DNA from: CAWJMF01 sp963843945
GTDB taxonomy: Bacteria; Vulcanimicrobiota; Vulcanimicrobiia; Vulcanimicrobiales; Vulcanimicrobiaceae
DNA length: 64,000 nucleotides
Assembly: GCA_963843945.1 (NCBI GenBank)
Contig: CAWJMF010000006.1
Span: 62,001 to 126,000, forward strand
Direction: 5' to 3'
The translations under genes were made by a program, and so were the position numbers. The notes under the pieces were generated by a model. That model did not search any database. It saw only the letters and a program-made list of their open reading frames with translations, and was not told where the DNA came from. Below, piece after piece: positions 1 through 8,684 of this stretch (its first letter is position 1; the number at the start of each line of letters is the position of its first letter).

Positions 1-239
1 GCGCCGATGACCGTAATCGCGTTGGCCGGGCAGGCGATGGCGCACAACTCGCAGCCGATGCAGCGCTCCTTGCCGTCGCCGTAGCGGCGCAGCTCGTGCA
101 GGCCGTGGAAGCGCGGCGCGTGCTGCTTCTTCACCGAGGGATACTGAATCGTCGGCTTCTTTTTGAACGCGAACGATATCGTCGTCAGGAGCCCGCGAAC
201 GAGCGCGATCGCGCCCACGAAGTAGGAGTTCAGGTTCAT
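1..239 (-). CDS. nuoI: NADH-quinone oxidoreductase subunit I (partial, 3' end outside window)
   Basis: This is the first 79 residues of the ferredoxin-like subunit of complex I, which carries two 4Fe-4S clusters (N6a and N6b) that pass electrons from NuoG towards NuoB. The first cluster motif, CIGCELCAIACP, is visible near residues 59-70. The second motif lies outside the window. The N-terminus begins MNLNSYFVGAIALVRG, the amphipathic stretch expected to sit at the membrane face. The start ATG overlaps the nuoH stop as ATGA, so translation is probably coupled to nuoH. It is the last nuo gene visible of a minus-strand operon that should continue to nuoJKLMN beyond the left edge. Confidence 0.93.
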   Translation of the reverse strand, partial: MNLNSYFVGAIALVRGLLTTISFAFKKKPTIQYPSVKKQHAPRFHGLHELRRYGDGKERCIGCELCAIACPANAITVIG

Positions 240-1243
240 CCCCTTACCGCCACGACCGCGGCCGTCACGATCAGATTCAGCACCGCAACCGGCAAGAGGA
301 TCTTCCAGCCGAAGGCCATCAAGCGGTCGTAGCGCAGTCGCGGAAAGGTTCCGCGCAGCCAGATATAAAGGAAAATGAAGAAGCCCGCCTTCAGCACGAA
401 CCACACGATGCCGGGGATGACGGTGAGCCCGAACGGCGCGCTCCATCCGCCCAGGAAGAGCAGCGTCGCGACGCAGGCCACCGTGATCATGTTCAGATAT
501 TCGGCGATGAAGAACAAACCGAAGCGCAGGCCTGAATATTCCGTGTGAAAGCCCGCGACGAGTTCGCTCTCGGCTTCGACCAGATCGAACGGCGTGCGAT
601 TCGTCTCCGCCACCGCGGTCACGATGTAGATGGCGAAGCCCACGAACTGCGGGATGACGAACCAGAGACGATCCTGGGCGTGGACGATCCCCGCAAGCGA
701 GGTCGTGCCCGCCAAGATGAGCACGCCGATGACCGACATCGTCATCGCCAGCTCGTAGCTGATCATCTGCGCGGTCGAGCGCACGCTGCCGATCAGCGGA
801 TACTTCGAGCCGGACGACCAGCCGCCGAGCGAGATGCCGTAGATGCCGATCGCGGTCAGCGCGAAGATAAACAGGATCCCGGCGTTGACGTCACCGACCG
901 CCCACAAACCGTTGCCCGACTCGGAGAAGGGAATCACGGCGAAGGTCGCCATCGCCGCGAAGAGCGAGATGAACGGTGCCAGCTTGTAAATCAGCGGATC
1001 GGCCGTTTCGGGCGTCAGATCTTCCTTGAAGAGCATCTTGCCGGCGTCGGCGGCGGGCTGCAATAAGCCCCACGGACCGACGCGGTTCGGGCCCGGACGG
1101 AGCTGCATCCACCCGAGAATCTTGCGCTCGAACAACATCGCGTAGGCAAACGCCGTCAGCACGATCACGAGCAGGACCAGCGATTTGATCAGCGCGACGA
1201 GCCAGAGCGGGGTCGCGTTTAACGTCTCGACGATACCGCTCAT
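236..1243 (-). CDS. nuoH: NADH-quinone oxidoreductase subunit H
   Basis: This 335-residue polytopic membrane protein is the complex I subunit that, with NuoB and NuoD, forms the quinone-binding chamber. Several hydrophobic helices are visible. The family loops are present: LLQPAADAGKMLFKEDLTP near residue 60, and AETNRTPFDLVEAESELVAG near residue 212. The length is normal for the family. The ATG has a GGGAG Shine-Dalgarno just upstream and sits one base after the nuoG stop. Its own stop overlaps the nuoI start by ATGA. Nothing odd was seen. Confidence 0.96.
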   Translation of the reverse strand: MSGIVETLNATPLWLVALIKSLVLLVIVLTAFAYAMLFERKILGWMQLRPGPNRVGPWGLLQPAADAGKMLFKEDLTPETADPLIYKLAPFISLFAAMATFAVIPFSESGNGLWAVGDVNAGILFIFALTAIGIYGISLGGWSSGSKYPLIGSVRSTAQMISYELAMTMSVIGVLILAGTTSLAGIVHAQDRLWFVIPQFVGFAIYIVTAVAETNRTPFDLVEAESELVAGFHTEYSGLRFGLFFIAEYLNMITVACVATLLFLGGWSAPFGLTVIPGIVWFVLKAGFFIFLYIWLRGTFPRLRYDRLMAFGWKILLPVAVLNLIVTAAVVAVRG

Positions 1244-1244
1244 C

Positions 1245-3485
1245 TTAAACCGCTCCCGCCACGAGCGTCCGCGCAGGGCGCACGTTGATCAGTCGCGCCA
1301 TCTCACCTTCGAGGAGATCGTTGGCCGGCGCTTCGGGCAGCCCGTCGACGATTGCGATCGCCCCGTCGACCGCGCCGTCGTCGACGCGAACGAGCAGGTC
1401 GTGGACGACCCGCTGGTCGACCGCGAGATCGGCCGTCTCGCCGGCACTGACGCCGGCGGCAGCCGCCGTCGCCGGCGAAAGCGTTGCGCTCGGCACGGGA
1501 CGCAGTTCTCCTAAGCGGTCATCGTGATGGACGGTTCCGCCTCCGGCGAAGGGGTGCGCCGCGATCGCGACTGCCAGCGTCCCTTCGCTCGCGCGCGGCG
1601 AAGGTGCGGCACCGCACAGCGACACGTCGGCGAACCCCGCGTCCGGTGAGATCGCACCGTTAGCTTGCGCCTCGATGTCGCCCGGCGCCGGAACGTCGAT
1701 GGCCAGGGCAGCGGCCAGCGCGACCAGCATGTCGCCGTCCGCGAGCGTACCTTCGGGCGCCACGTGCCCGGCACGCAGCGGCAGAATCGTTCCGGTCATG
1801 TCGGTGACGTGCCCATCTTTTTCGAAGGCTCCGCGTGCGGGCAGCACGAGGTTCGCAAGCGCGGCCGTCTCGGTCATGAATAGATCGCTCGCGACGACGA
1901 ACGGAACCTTGGCGAGCGCGGCGCGAATCGCCGATGCGCCGGCCGGATGACGTAAGATCGGGTTAGCACCGAGGATCGCGAGCGTCTTGAGCTTTCCGCC
2001 ACGCGCCGCGTCGAACATGCCGGCGGCATCCAGGCCCCCGTTGCGCGGCAGGAGCCCGAGCGCTTCCGCGCCGCGCGCGTTGGGCTGCTCGCCCGGAACG
2101 AACGCGGCCAGCGCGACGCCCTTCGCAGCGAGCTGCGTCATCAGCGCGGCGGCTTCGGCGCCGCGCGCTAGATCGATGCCGTCCCAAATAAAAGCGATGC
2201 GCTCGAAACCGGCGAGCAACGCCGCCAGCTCCGCGACCTTCGCGACGTGGGTTTCGGGAACGAACGAACGTGCCGCGTGCAACCCGGCGCTGAAGAGCCG
2301 CGCGCCGTTGTGCGCGACGGCCTTGCGCAGCCGCAGGTCGACGACGGGAGCCGTCTGCGAGGGAGGACGGCCGATCGTCACGATCGCTTGCGCGTTCTCG
2401 AGATCGGCGTAACTGCCGGGGAATCGCGCCGCCGACGCCTGGCGCTGGCGGCCGGTGCGCCAATCGAGGTTCTCGCTGCCGAGCGCGCGCACCAGATGTT
2501 GCCACAACCAGGCCTCTTCGTTGCTCAAACGTCCGCCGCCGAGTGCGCCGCTCGCGGCGGGCCCGGCATCGCGCAAATGCTTGGCCCAGAGGTCGATCGC
2601 CTCGTCCCAGCCGATCTGCGTCCACTCCTCGCCCGTGCGCAGCAGGGGCGCCGTCAAACGGCGCGGGTCGGCGTAGAAACCAACGTTGTAGCGTCCACGA
2701 TCGCAGAGCCAGCCGTCGGATTGCGCGTCGTCGGGATCGGACATCGTGCGCAGCACGTCGCCGTGGCGCTCGTCGATGTTGAGCGCGCAGCCGACGCTGC
2801 ACTGCTGACAGGTCGTCGCGGTCCGCTCGAGATCCCACGGACGCGATTTGAAGCGGTAGGTCTTCGAAGTCAACGCGCCCACCGGACAGAGTTCGGTGAC
2901 GTTGCCGCTGAAGCTCGAGACGTACGCTTCGCCGCTGGCCGTGGCGATGATGTCGCGCTGGCCGCGGTCTTTGACGACCAGCGACCGTTCCTGCGTGACG
3001 ATCTCGTCGAAACGCGAGCAACGCTGACAGACGATGCAGCGCTCGTTGTCGAGCACGATCGTCGGGCCGAGATCGACGGCCTTCGGCTTTTGCGCTTTCG
3101 GATCGGCCAGGCGCGAGGCGCTTTGCCCGTAGGCGATCGTGAAGTCTTGCAGATCGCATTCGCCGCCCTTATCGCAGATCGGGCAGTCCAGCGGATGGTT
3201 GAGCAGCAAGAACTCGAGGACCGCGCGCCGGCCGGCTTCGACCTTCTCGCCGTAGGTGTGCACCACCATGCCCTCGGCCGCGGCGGTATTGCAGGCGATC
3301 TGCAGCTTCGGCGTCTTCTCGACGTCGACGAGGCAAATGCGGCAAAGCCCGGCGGGCCCGAGCTTGGGATGATAGCAGTACACGGGCACGTCGGTGCGCA
3401 CCAGCTTGGCGGCCTCGACCAGCAACGTTCCGGCGGGCACGGTCAGGCTCGTCCCGTCGATCGTCAGGGTCACGTCTTTAGCCAC
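1245..3485 (-). CDS. nuoG: NADH-quinone oxidoreductase subunit G
   Basis: This 746-residue protein is the large iron-sulfur subunit of the complex I peripheral arm. In order it shows: an N-terminal 2Fe-2S domain with cysteines in CYHPKLGPAGLCRICL and a later CNT (about residues 37-66); the C-x2-C-x5-C part of the HPLDCPICDKGGEC cluster; a ferredoxin-like CIVCQRCSRF with ELCPVGALT; the CQQCSVGC ... LCDRG residues of the extra N7 cluster; and then a molybdopterin-oxidoreductase-like domain. The start is GTG with GAGG upstream. It lies 15 bases after a small secreted-protein gene that separates it from nuoF, which is not the usual nuoF-nuoG adjacency. Confidence 0.95.
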   Translation of the reverse strand: MAKDVTLTIDGTSLTVPAGTLLVEAAKLVRTDVPVYCYHPKLGPAGLCRICLVDVEKTPKLQIACNTAAAEGMVVHTYGEKVEAGRRAVLEFLLLNHPLDCPICDKGGECDLQDFTIAYGQSASRLADPKAQKPKAVDLGPTIVLDNERCIVCQRCSRFDEIVTQERSLVVKDRGQRDIIATASGEAYVSSFSGNVTELCPVGALTSKTYRFKSRPWDLERTATTCQQCSVGCALNIDERHGDVLRTMSDPDDAQSDGWLCDRGRYNVGFYADPRRLTAPLLRTGEEWTQIGWDEAIDLWAKHLRDAGPAASGALGGGRLSNEEAWLWQHLVRALGSENLDWRTGRQRQASAARFPGSYADLENAQAIVTIGRPPSQTAPVVDLRLRKAVAHNGARLFSAGLHAARSFVPETHVAKVAELAALLAGFERIAFIWDGIDLARGAEAAALMTQLAAKGVALAAFVPGEQPNARGAEALGLLPRNGGLDAAGMFDAARGGKLKTLAILGANPILRHPAGASAIRAALAKVPFVVASDLFMTETAALANLVLPARGAFEKDGHVTDMTGTILPLRAGHVAPEGTLADGDMLVALAAALAIDVPAPGDIEAQANGAISPDAGFADVSLCGAAPSPRASEGTLAVAIAAHPFAGGGTVHHDDRLGELRPVPSATLSPATAAAAGVSAGETADLAVDQRVVHDLLVRVDDGAVDGAIAIVDGLPEAPANDLLEGEMARLINVRPARTLVAGAV

Positions 3486-3500
3486 GCAAAACCTCGTGCG

Positions 3501-3956
3501 TCATCGGCGCAGGCACGTGCTTACCACCGGCGGATTCATCAAGGAGTCGACCTCCGCGGTGTACTTCGTATGGCTCACCTGCGTGAGGGTCAAGGTTTTG
3601 CCCCCGCCGTTGAGATCTTCCCACCGGATCGCGCCCTTCGCCCACCAGCCGGTCGTGCGCCAGCCCTTGCGCGTGTAGATGTCGATCCAGCGAAAGTAGC
3701 CGGCGTTATCGCTGATGTTCGCCTCCTCGACCAGCGTCCGTCCGGACGCGGTCGTGGTCGTGGCGCTTTCAAAGATACCGCTGCCGCCGCCGGTCAACTG
3801 GTACGACTGGCGCTTCGAACCCAGACCGTTCGCAGCTTGGACGGTACACTGCCACGTTCCAAGCAGGTAGTCGCCGCTGAAGTTGTGGCGCGTCGCGGGA
3901 CCGGCGACCGCCAGCAGCGTCGCGAAACCCGCCGCCGTCAGCGCCAACGAACTCAT
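3501..3956 (-). CDS. Small secreted protein of unknown function inside the nuo operon
   Basis: I do not recognise the family. From the ATG at 3956 the product is 151 residues and begins with a signal-peptide-like stretch (MSSLALTAAGFATLLAVAG). The mature part starts around residues 20-25 and is rich in Thr, Gly and Trp, with single cysteines near each end (TWQC and STCLRR) that could form a disulfide. It looks like an all-beta domain (LGTWQCTV, WRTTGWW). Its ATG overlaps the nuoF stop as ATGA and it ends 15 bases before nuoG, so it should be cotranscribed with complex I and translationally coupled to nuoF. A longer in-frame start at 4052 would run back into nuoF and hide the signal peptide, so it was rejected. 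Export to the periplasm is inferred; any link to complex I is only positional. Confidence 0.8.
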   Translation of the reverse strand: MSSLALTAAGFATLLAVAGPATRHNFSGDYLLGTWQCTVQAANGLGSKRQSYQLTGGGSGIFESATTTTASGRTLVEEANISDNAGYFRWIDIYTRKGWRTTGWWAKGAIRWEDLNGGGKTLTLTQVSHTKYTAEVDSLMNPPVVSTCLRR

Positions 3957-5209
3957 GAGGTCACGGCCTCGCGAACGTAGGCGCGGAACTGCGCTTCGAA
4001 GCGCGTTACCACCGAGGCCAGGAACGGTTCGATCGAATCGCCGAGCGGACACAGGTTGATCCCGGTAAGCTGGTGGCTCACTTTGACGAGCAGATCGATG
4101 TCGGAAGCGATGCCGCCCCCTTCGATCAGGCGCTCGAGCGTGATTTCGAGCCAGTGTCCGCCTTCACGGCAGGGCGTGCACTGTCCGCACGACTCGTGCG
4201 CGTAGAAACGCACCAGCGCGTGAGCGGCTTTGACGAAGTCGGTCGTATCGTCGAAGAACACGACGGCGCCCGATCCGAGCATGGTACCGTTCTGGGCCAT
4301 CGTCTCGAAGTCGTAGGCCAGGTCGAGATGCTCTTCGAAAAGGCACGCCGACGAGCCGCCTCCCGGCTGAATCGCGACGATCTTGCGACCCTCGCGCGGG
4401 CCGCCGGCGAGTTCCAAGAGCTCGCGCAAAGTCGTGCCGAGCGGCACTTCGTAGTTGCCGGGCTTGCGAACGTGACCGCTCACCGAGACGATCTTCGGGC
4501 CCGGCGATTTCTCGGTGCCCATCGCCGTGAACCAGTCGACGCCGTTTTTCAGCAAGAGCGGCAGCGAGGCCACCGTCTCGGTGTTGTTGACGACGGTGGG
4601 TTCGCCGTAGAGTCCCTTGACGGCGGGAAACGGCGGCTTGAGCCGCGGCTCGCCGCGTCGCCCTTCGAGCGAATTCAGCAGAGCCGTCTCCTCGCCGCAG
4701 ATGTAGGCGCCCGCACCGCGGTGCACGGTCACCTGCAAGGAGAGATCCGTGCCGAAGAGTTTGTCCCCGACGAATCCGGCCGCGCGAGCTTGCTCCAATG
4801 CGGCGACGAAGATCTCGTACGCGCGCTTGAACTCGCCCCGGATATAGATGAACGCGTGCGACGAGCCGATCGAATACGCGGCGATCAAGAGGCCCTCGAG
4901 CACGAGGTGCGGCGCCTCTTCGAGCAGCATGCGATCTTTGAACGTTCCGGGTTCGGCCTCGTCCGAGTTGCAGACGAGGTAACGCGGACGTCCGTTGTCG
5001 GGCAGAAAGCTCCACTTGCGGCCGGTCGGGAAGCCCGCGCCGCCGCGTCCGCGCAGTCCCGACTTCGAGGTCATCTCGAGAATTGCGCCGGGCTCGAGTT
5101 CGGTGACGGCGCGCTTCCACTGCTCGTAGCCGCCGCGCTTGCGGTAAACTTCGATGTCGCGCAAGTCGACCTCGCCGATCCCGGCCGTAAGTGCTTTGAC
5201 GACGGGCAT
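3953..5209 (-). CDS. nuoF: NADH-quinone oxidoreductase subunit F
   Basis: This 418-residue subunit binds NADH and FMN and carries the N3 4Fe-4S cluster, forming the electron entry point of complex I. Motifs seen: the glycine-rich GLRGRGGAGFPTGRKW near residue 52, which contacts FMN/NADH; GAGAYICGEETALLNSLEG in the middle; and the cluster ligands ESCGQCTPCREGG and LCPLGDS towards the C-terminus. Length is typical. It starts one base after the nuoE stop and overlaps the following small secreted-protein gene by ATGA. Confidence 0.96.
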   Translation of the reverse strand: MPVVKALTAGIGEVDLRDIEVYRKRGGYEQWKRAVTELEPGAILEMTSKSGLRGRGGAGFPTGRKWSFLPDNGRPRYLVCNSDEAEPGTFKDRMLLEEAPHLVLEGLLIAAYSIGSSHAFIYIRGEFKRAYEIFVAALEQARAAGFVGDKLFGTDLSLQVTVHRGAGAYICGEETALLNSLEGRRGEPRLKPPFPAVKGLYGEPTVVNNTETVASLPLLLKNGVDWFTAMGTEKSPGPKIVSVSGHVRKPGNYEVPLGTTLRELLELAGGPREGRKIVAIQPGGGSSACLFEEHLDLAYDFETMAQNGTMLGSGAVVFFDDTTDFVKAAHALVRFYAHESCGQCTPCREGGHWLEITLERLIEGGGIASDIDLLVKVSHQLTGINLCPLGDSIEPFLASVVTRFEAQFRAYVREAVTS

Positions 5210-5974
5210 TTAGCGTTCCGTCTCGGCGGCTTCGGCTTCGAGGATCGCGTCGCCGTCGACGACGAGGCGTTCGCGCGTCGGCCGTACGCGAACCGGCGCG
5301 GGGTCGCGGGACAAACGCTCGAGCATCGCAACGCCCGTTCGATCGCCGAGCCCGCCCGGATCGTCCGGACTCGGCACGTCGCGCGCGCCGGCCGACTTGC
5401 CCATCGGGTCGGGCCCGACGTGCCAGGTGCGGCCGGGTTTCGCGTTCTGCGGAAGCGGCGCGACCTCGTAGGTTCCGGCACGCATGGCGGCGATCATCGC
5501 GTCGATCTTCTCCTCGGTCAAGTCGTAAACGAACTCGAGGTTCACTTGCATGCAGGGCGCCCGATCGCAGGCGGCCAGACACTCGACCTCTTCATACGAA
5601 AAGACGCCGTCCTCGGTCGTCTCGAGGTGACCGATGCCGAGCTGCTTGCGAAAGTACGCGTTCGTCTCGTACGCGCCGTTGATAATGCACGACAGGTTTC
5701 GGCAAGGCTGCAGCATGTATTTGCCGACCGGTCGCCGGAAAAACAGCGAGTAGAACGACGCCGTCGATTCGACCACCGAAAGCGGCAAGTCGAGCAGCGC
5801 GCCCGCGGCCCCCATCGCTTCGGGCGAGACCCATCCTTCGACGTTCTGAAAGGCGTGCAGGATCGGCAGCAGCGCGCTGCGCTTCTCGGGATAGAGTCCG
5901 ATCAGCCGTTCGGCCTCCGGCTGGACTTGGCGCAGAACTTCGGCGAAGTCGCGCGTCTCGAGCGCACCGTTCAC
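5210..5974 (-). CDS. nuoE: NADH-quinone oxidoreductase subunit E with long C-terminal extension
   Basis: This is the 2Fe-2S (N1a) subunit of complex I, a thioredoxin-like domain. The four cluster cysteines are found in PCRNLSC (about residues 92-97) and ECLAACDRAPC (about 131-141); the last cysteine of that segment is extra. The domain ends near residue 165, the usual size of NuoE. The product is 254 residues because of a roughly 85-residue polar tail rich in Asp, Arg, Pro and Gly, with no recognised domain. The tail stays in frame right up to the nuoF start, so it is probably real. The start overlaps the nuoD stop by ATGA. Confidence 0.94.
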   Translation of the reverse strand: MNGALETRDFAEVLRQVQPEAERLIGLYPEKRSALLPILHAFQNVEGWVSPEAMGAAGALLDLPLSVVESTASFYSLFFRRPVGKYMLQPCRNLSCIINGAYETNAYFRKQLGIGHLETTEDGVFSYEEVECLAACDRAPCMQVNLEFVYDLTEEKIDAMIAAMRAGTYEVAPLPQNAKPGRTWHVGPDPMGKSAGARDVPSPDDPGGLGDRTGVAMLERLSRDPAPVRVRPTRERLVVDGDAILEAEAAETER

Positions 5975-7179
5975 CGGTCGACCTCGCCGAAGACCGGATC
6001 GAGCGAGCCGATCGTCACCACGACGTCGGCAATCAAGTTGCCCGGCGCGATCGCTTTGAGCACTTGGAGGTTATACATCGACGGCGGACGCGTGCGTACG
6101 CGCCAGGGGCGATTGTCGCCGGTCGAAACGACGTAGTAGCCGAGTTCGCCGCGCGGACCCTCGACCGCTTGGTACACGTCGCCGGGCGGAACGCGGAAGC
6201 CCTCGCTGACGATCTTGAAGTGGTGGATCAGGGCTTCCATCGAGAGCGCGATCGTCTCTTTCGCCGGCGGCGCGATCTTCGGATCGTCGACCATCACGGG
6301 GCCCGGCGTGTCGAGCCGCGCGCGCGCCTGCCGGACGATGCGCATCGCCTCGTCCATCTCGTCGAGACGGACCAGAAAGCGCGCGTAGGCATCGCCCTCG
6401 GAACGGGTCGGCACGTCGAATTCGTACGATTCGTAGCCCGAATACGGAAACGCCTTGCGCACGTCGTAGGCGATGCCGGAAGCGCGCAGCGACGGTCCGG
6501 TCACGCTATAGGCGATCGCGTCCTCGGGCGTGAGGATCCCGACGTCGATCATGCGGTCGCGCAGGATCGGATTGTTCTGCAGCAACGTGCGCAGCTCGTG
6601 CATGCGCCCGGGGAACTTTTCGATGAGCTCGTCGAGCCGTTCGATAAAGCCGCGCGGGATGTCGCCGTTGAGTCCCCCGATGCGCAGGTAGTTCGGATGC
6701 ATCCGCGCACCGCCCGAAGCCTCGACCAAATCGAGGATGTTCTCCCGCACGTCGAAGGCGTAGAAGAACGCGCCGATCGCGCCGAGATCGATGCCGTGCG
6801 TTCCGAGCCAAACGCAGTGCGAAGCGATCCGCGACAGCTCGCACATCAAGACGCGCACGGCTTGCGCACGCGGCGGAATGCGGCCGGTGACGCCGAGCAG
6901 CTGCTCGACGGCGAGAATGTAGCACAGCGCGTTGCTCAGCGGCGAGAGGTAGTCCATCCGCTCGATCACGGTGCCGGCCTGCGTCCAAAAGAGATTCTCG
7001 GCCGACTTTTCGATGCCGGTGTGCAGGTAGCCGATCTCCATGTCGGCCTTTTCGATCGTCTCGCCGGCGAGTTGCACCATTACTTGCAGCACACCGTGCG
7101 TCGACGGGTGTTGCGGACCCATCGAGAGCGTCATGGTGGTCCCGTCGCGTTCGACGACGTCGATTTCGGTCAGGCTCAC
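5971..7179 (-). CDS. nuoD: NADH-quinone oxidoreductase subunit D
   Basis: This 402-residue homologue of the large subunit of NiFe hydrogenases forms most of the quinone site together with NuoB and NuoH. The signature HPSTHGVLQ is at about residues 24-32, and the region LSNALCYILAVEQLLG is conserved. C and D are separate genes here, unlike the fused nuoCD of Escherichia coli. It overlaps nuoC upstream and nuoE downstream by four bases each, so it belongs to one coupled operon. No deviation from the family was noticed. Confidence 0.96.
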   Translation of the reverse strand: MSLTEIDVVERDGTTMTLSMGPQHPSTHGVLQVMVQLAGETIEKADMEIGYLHTGIEKSAENLFWTQAGTVIERMDYLSPLSNALCYILAVEQLLGVTGRIPPRAQAVRVLMCELSRIASHCVWLGTHGIDLGAIGAFFYAFDVRENILDLVEASGGARMHPNYLRIGGLNGDIPRGFIERLDELIEKFPGRMHELRTLLQNNPILRDRMIDVGILTPEDAIAYSVTGPSLRASGIAYDVRKAFPYSGYESYEFDVPTRSEGDAYARFLVRLDEMDEAMRIVRQARARLDTPGPVMVDDPKIAPPAKETIALSMEALIHHFKIVSEGFRVPPGDVYQAVEGPRGELGYYVVSTGDNRPWRVRTRPPSMYNLQVLKAIAPGNLIADVVVTIGSLDPVFGEVDR

Positions 7180-7808
7180 GGCTTTTCGCCGTCCTTGGCA
7201 ACGGGCGGCTCGGCTTGCCCGCGCGCCCGCGCGATCTGGCGCTGCAGCGCTTCGGCTACGCGGCCGGCCGGCGGAACGCCCGCGGGCACGTTGCTCTTCA
7301 AGGCGAACGCCGGCCGCGGCGTCGCCTCACGCGCCGGTCCGCGCAGCGGGTAGTCTTTGCGCAGCGGATGCCCTTCCCAGTCGTACGGCATTTGGATGCG
7401 CTTGAGGTCCGGATGTCCGCTAAAGGTGATTCCGAACAAGTCGAAGATCTCGCGCTCCGCCCAATCCGCCATCGGCCAAAGGTCGGCGACCGAAGGCAGC
7501 ACGGTTTCTGCCGCAGGCACGCCGACCAGCACGCGCACGCGCCGCGGCGGCGCGACGGTGCCCTGGCCTGCGGCGGACGGCGAAAGCGCCAGCATGTGGT
7601 AGGCGACGTCGTAGCGTGGCTCGCGCGCGAGGTAATCGACTGCGCCGACGTCGAGCAGCATCGCAAGCCCTTCGTCGCGCAACGCGATCAGCCGATCGCG
7701 CAGCTCCGCGGGCGTGACCCGCACGATCTCGGCATCGGCGATGGGCGGGCGGAGGCTCGTCGGGTCGAGGGCTGTCCCGGCGATCGAGGGAGTTTGCGGA
7801 CTCGGCAT
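7176..7808 (-). CDS. nuoC: NADH-quinone oxidoreductase subunit C
   Basis: This 210-residue product is the 30-kDa subunit of complex I. It has the diagnostic segment LKRIQMPYDWEGHPLRKDYP near residues 133-152, preceded by a WAEREIFDLFGI stretch. The N-terminal 30 residues are polar and poorly conserved. The C-terminal 50 residues, rich in Ala, Pro and Arg, extend beyond the conserved core. It begins one base after the nuoB stop and overlaps nuoD by ATGA. It carries no cofactor and helps to tie the hydrophilic arm to NuoD. Confidence 0.95.
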   Translation of the reverse strand: MPSPQTPSIAGTALDPTSLRPPIADAEIVRVTPAELRDRLIALRDEGLAMLLDVGAVDYLAREPRYDVAYHMLALSPSAAGQGTVAPPRRVRVLVGVPAAETVLPSVADLWPMADWAEREIFDLFGITFSGHPDLKRIQMPYDWEGHPLRKDYPLRGPAREATPRPAFALKSNVPAGVPPAGRVAEALQRQIARARGQAEPPVAKDGEKP

Positions 7809-7809
7809 G

Positions 7810-8289
7810 TTACGCTCGCGCGAGAATCCCGCCGCGGCCGCCTTCGCGGATTTGCTGCTGGATCAAGTTGATCGCATAGATCAGGCCGTCGGGCGTCGGC
7901 GGACAGCCCGGCACGTAGACGTCGACCGGAATGACCGTGTCGACGCCCTGAACGATCGCGTAGTTGTCGAAGACGCCGCCGGAACTGGCGCAGGCGCCCA
8001 TCGAGATGACCCATTTGGGATCGGCCATCTGATCGTAGAGCCGCTTGATGATCGGTGCCATCTTCTGCGCGACGCGTCCCGAGACGATCATCAGGTCGGC
8101 CTGCCGGGGCGACGAGCGAAAAACTTCGGAACCCAGCCGTGCCAGGTCGTACTGCGGATCGGTCGCGCTCATCATCTCGATGGCGCAACAGGCCAAGCCC
8201 ATCGTCAGCGGCCAGACGCTCGAGCTCTGCGCCCAGCGGGCGGCGTCGTCGAGTTTCCCCAGGAGGAACTGCCCCGGCATCATCTCCAT
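7810..8289 (-). CDS. nuoB: NADH-quinone oxidoreductase subunit B
   Basis: This 159-residue subunit holds cluster N2, the last iron-sulfur centre before quinone. The unusual tandem cysteine pair is visible in LACCAIEMM, with the other ligands in MGACASSGG and VPGCPPTP. Length is typical. The first ATG lies 10 bases inside the nuoA reading frame; a second ATG two codons further on (8283) is also possible and would shorten the overlap. It is the second gene of the operon. Confidence 0.96.
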   Translation of the reverse strand: MEMMPGQFLLGKLDDAARWAQSSSVWPLTMGLACCAIEMMSATDPQYDLARLGSEVFRSSPRQADLMIVSGRVAQKMAPIIKRLYDQMADPKWVISMGACASSGGVFDNYAIVQGVDTVIPVDVYVPGCPPTPDGLIYAINLIQQQIREGGRGGILARA

Positions 8290-8633
8290 TGGAAACCCCC
8301 TTTCCGCCAGACGTAAGCGTACCCGATGCCGAGAACGACCACGAAGACTATCATCTCAAGAAGGCCGTAGACGCGCAGGGCGTGCATCTGGACGGCCCAC
8401 GGGAAGAACGAGGCCGCCTCGACGTCGAGGACCACGAACAGCATCGCGATCAAATAGAAGCGGACCGGGAAGCGGCCCCCCACGCTCGACGTCGGAGGGA
8501 CCCCGCATTCGTAGGCTTGCGCTTTGGTCGGATTCGGCTTGCGCCGGCCGAGCAGCCCGGGGATGACGCTGAAGATGACTGCCAGGGCGAACGCAACTGC
8601 GAGAAAGATGGCGACGGGACCGTAGGGGCTCAC
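8280..8633 (-). CDS. nuoA: NADH-quinone oxidoreductase subunit A
   Basis: This 117-residue membrane protein has three predicted helices and the conserved loop AYECGVPP, whose cysteine is the well-known residue of the ND3/NuoA loop near the quinone channel. It is read from a GTG and is the first gene of the operon. The promoter must therefore lie in the 51 bases up to the divergent gene that starts at 8685, or within that gene. No confident promoter elements could be read there. Confidence 0.93.
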   Translation of the reverse strand: MSPYGPVAIFLAVAFALAVIFSVIPGLLGRRKPNPTKAQAYECGVPPTSSVGGRFPVRFYLIAMLFVVLDVEAASFFPWAVQMHALRVYGLLEMIVFVVVLGIGYAYVWRKGGFQWR

Positions 8634-8684
8634 CGCGCTTCAATTTCGCGAGGGGCGGAACGAACCTTCGCCAATTTCCAAGCC

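Noticed and set aside
2247..6136. Very long open frames on the plus strand opposite nuoG, nuoF and nuoE (577 and 687 codons)
   Set aside because: They are Arg/Gly/Asp-rich, lack any family motif, and mirror the codon pattern of the high-GC nuo genes on the other strand. The same holds for the long frames opposite the RND pump (47105-48928) and the M16 peptidase (49200-51833).
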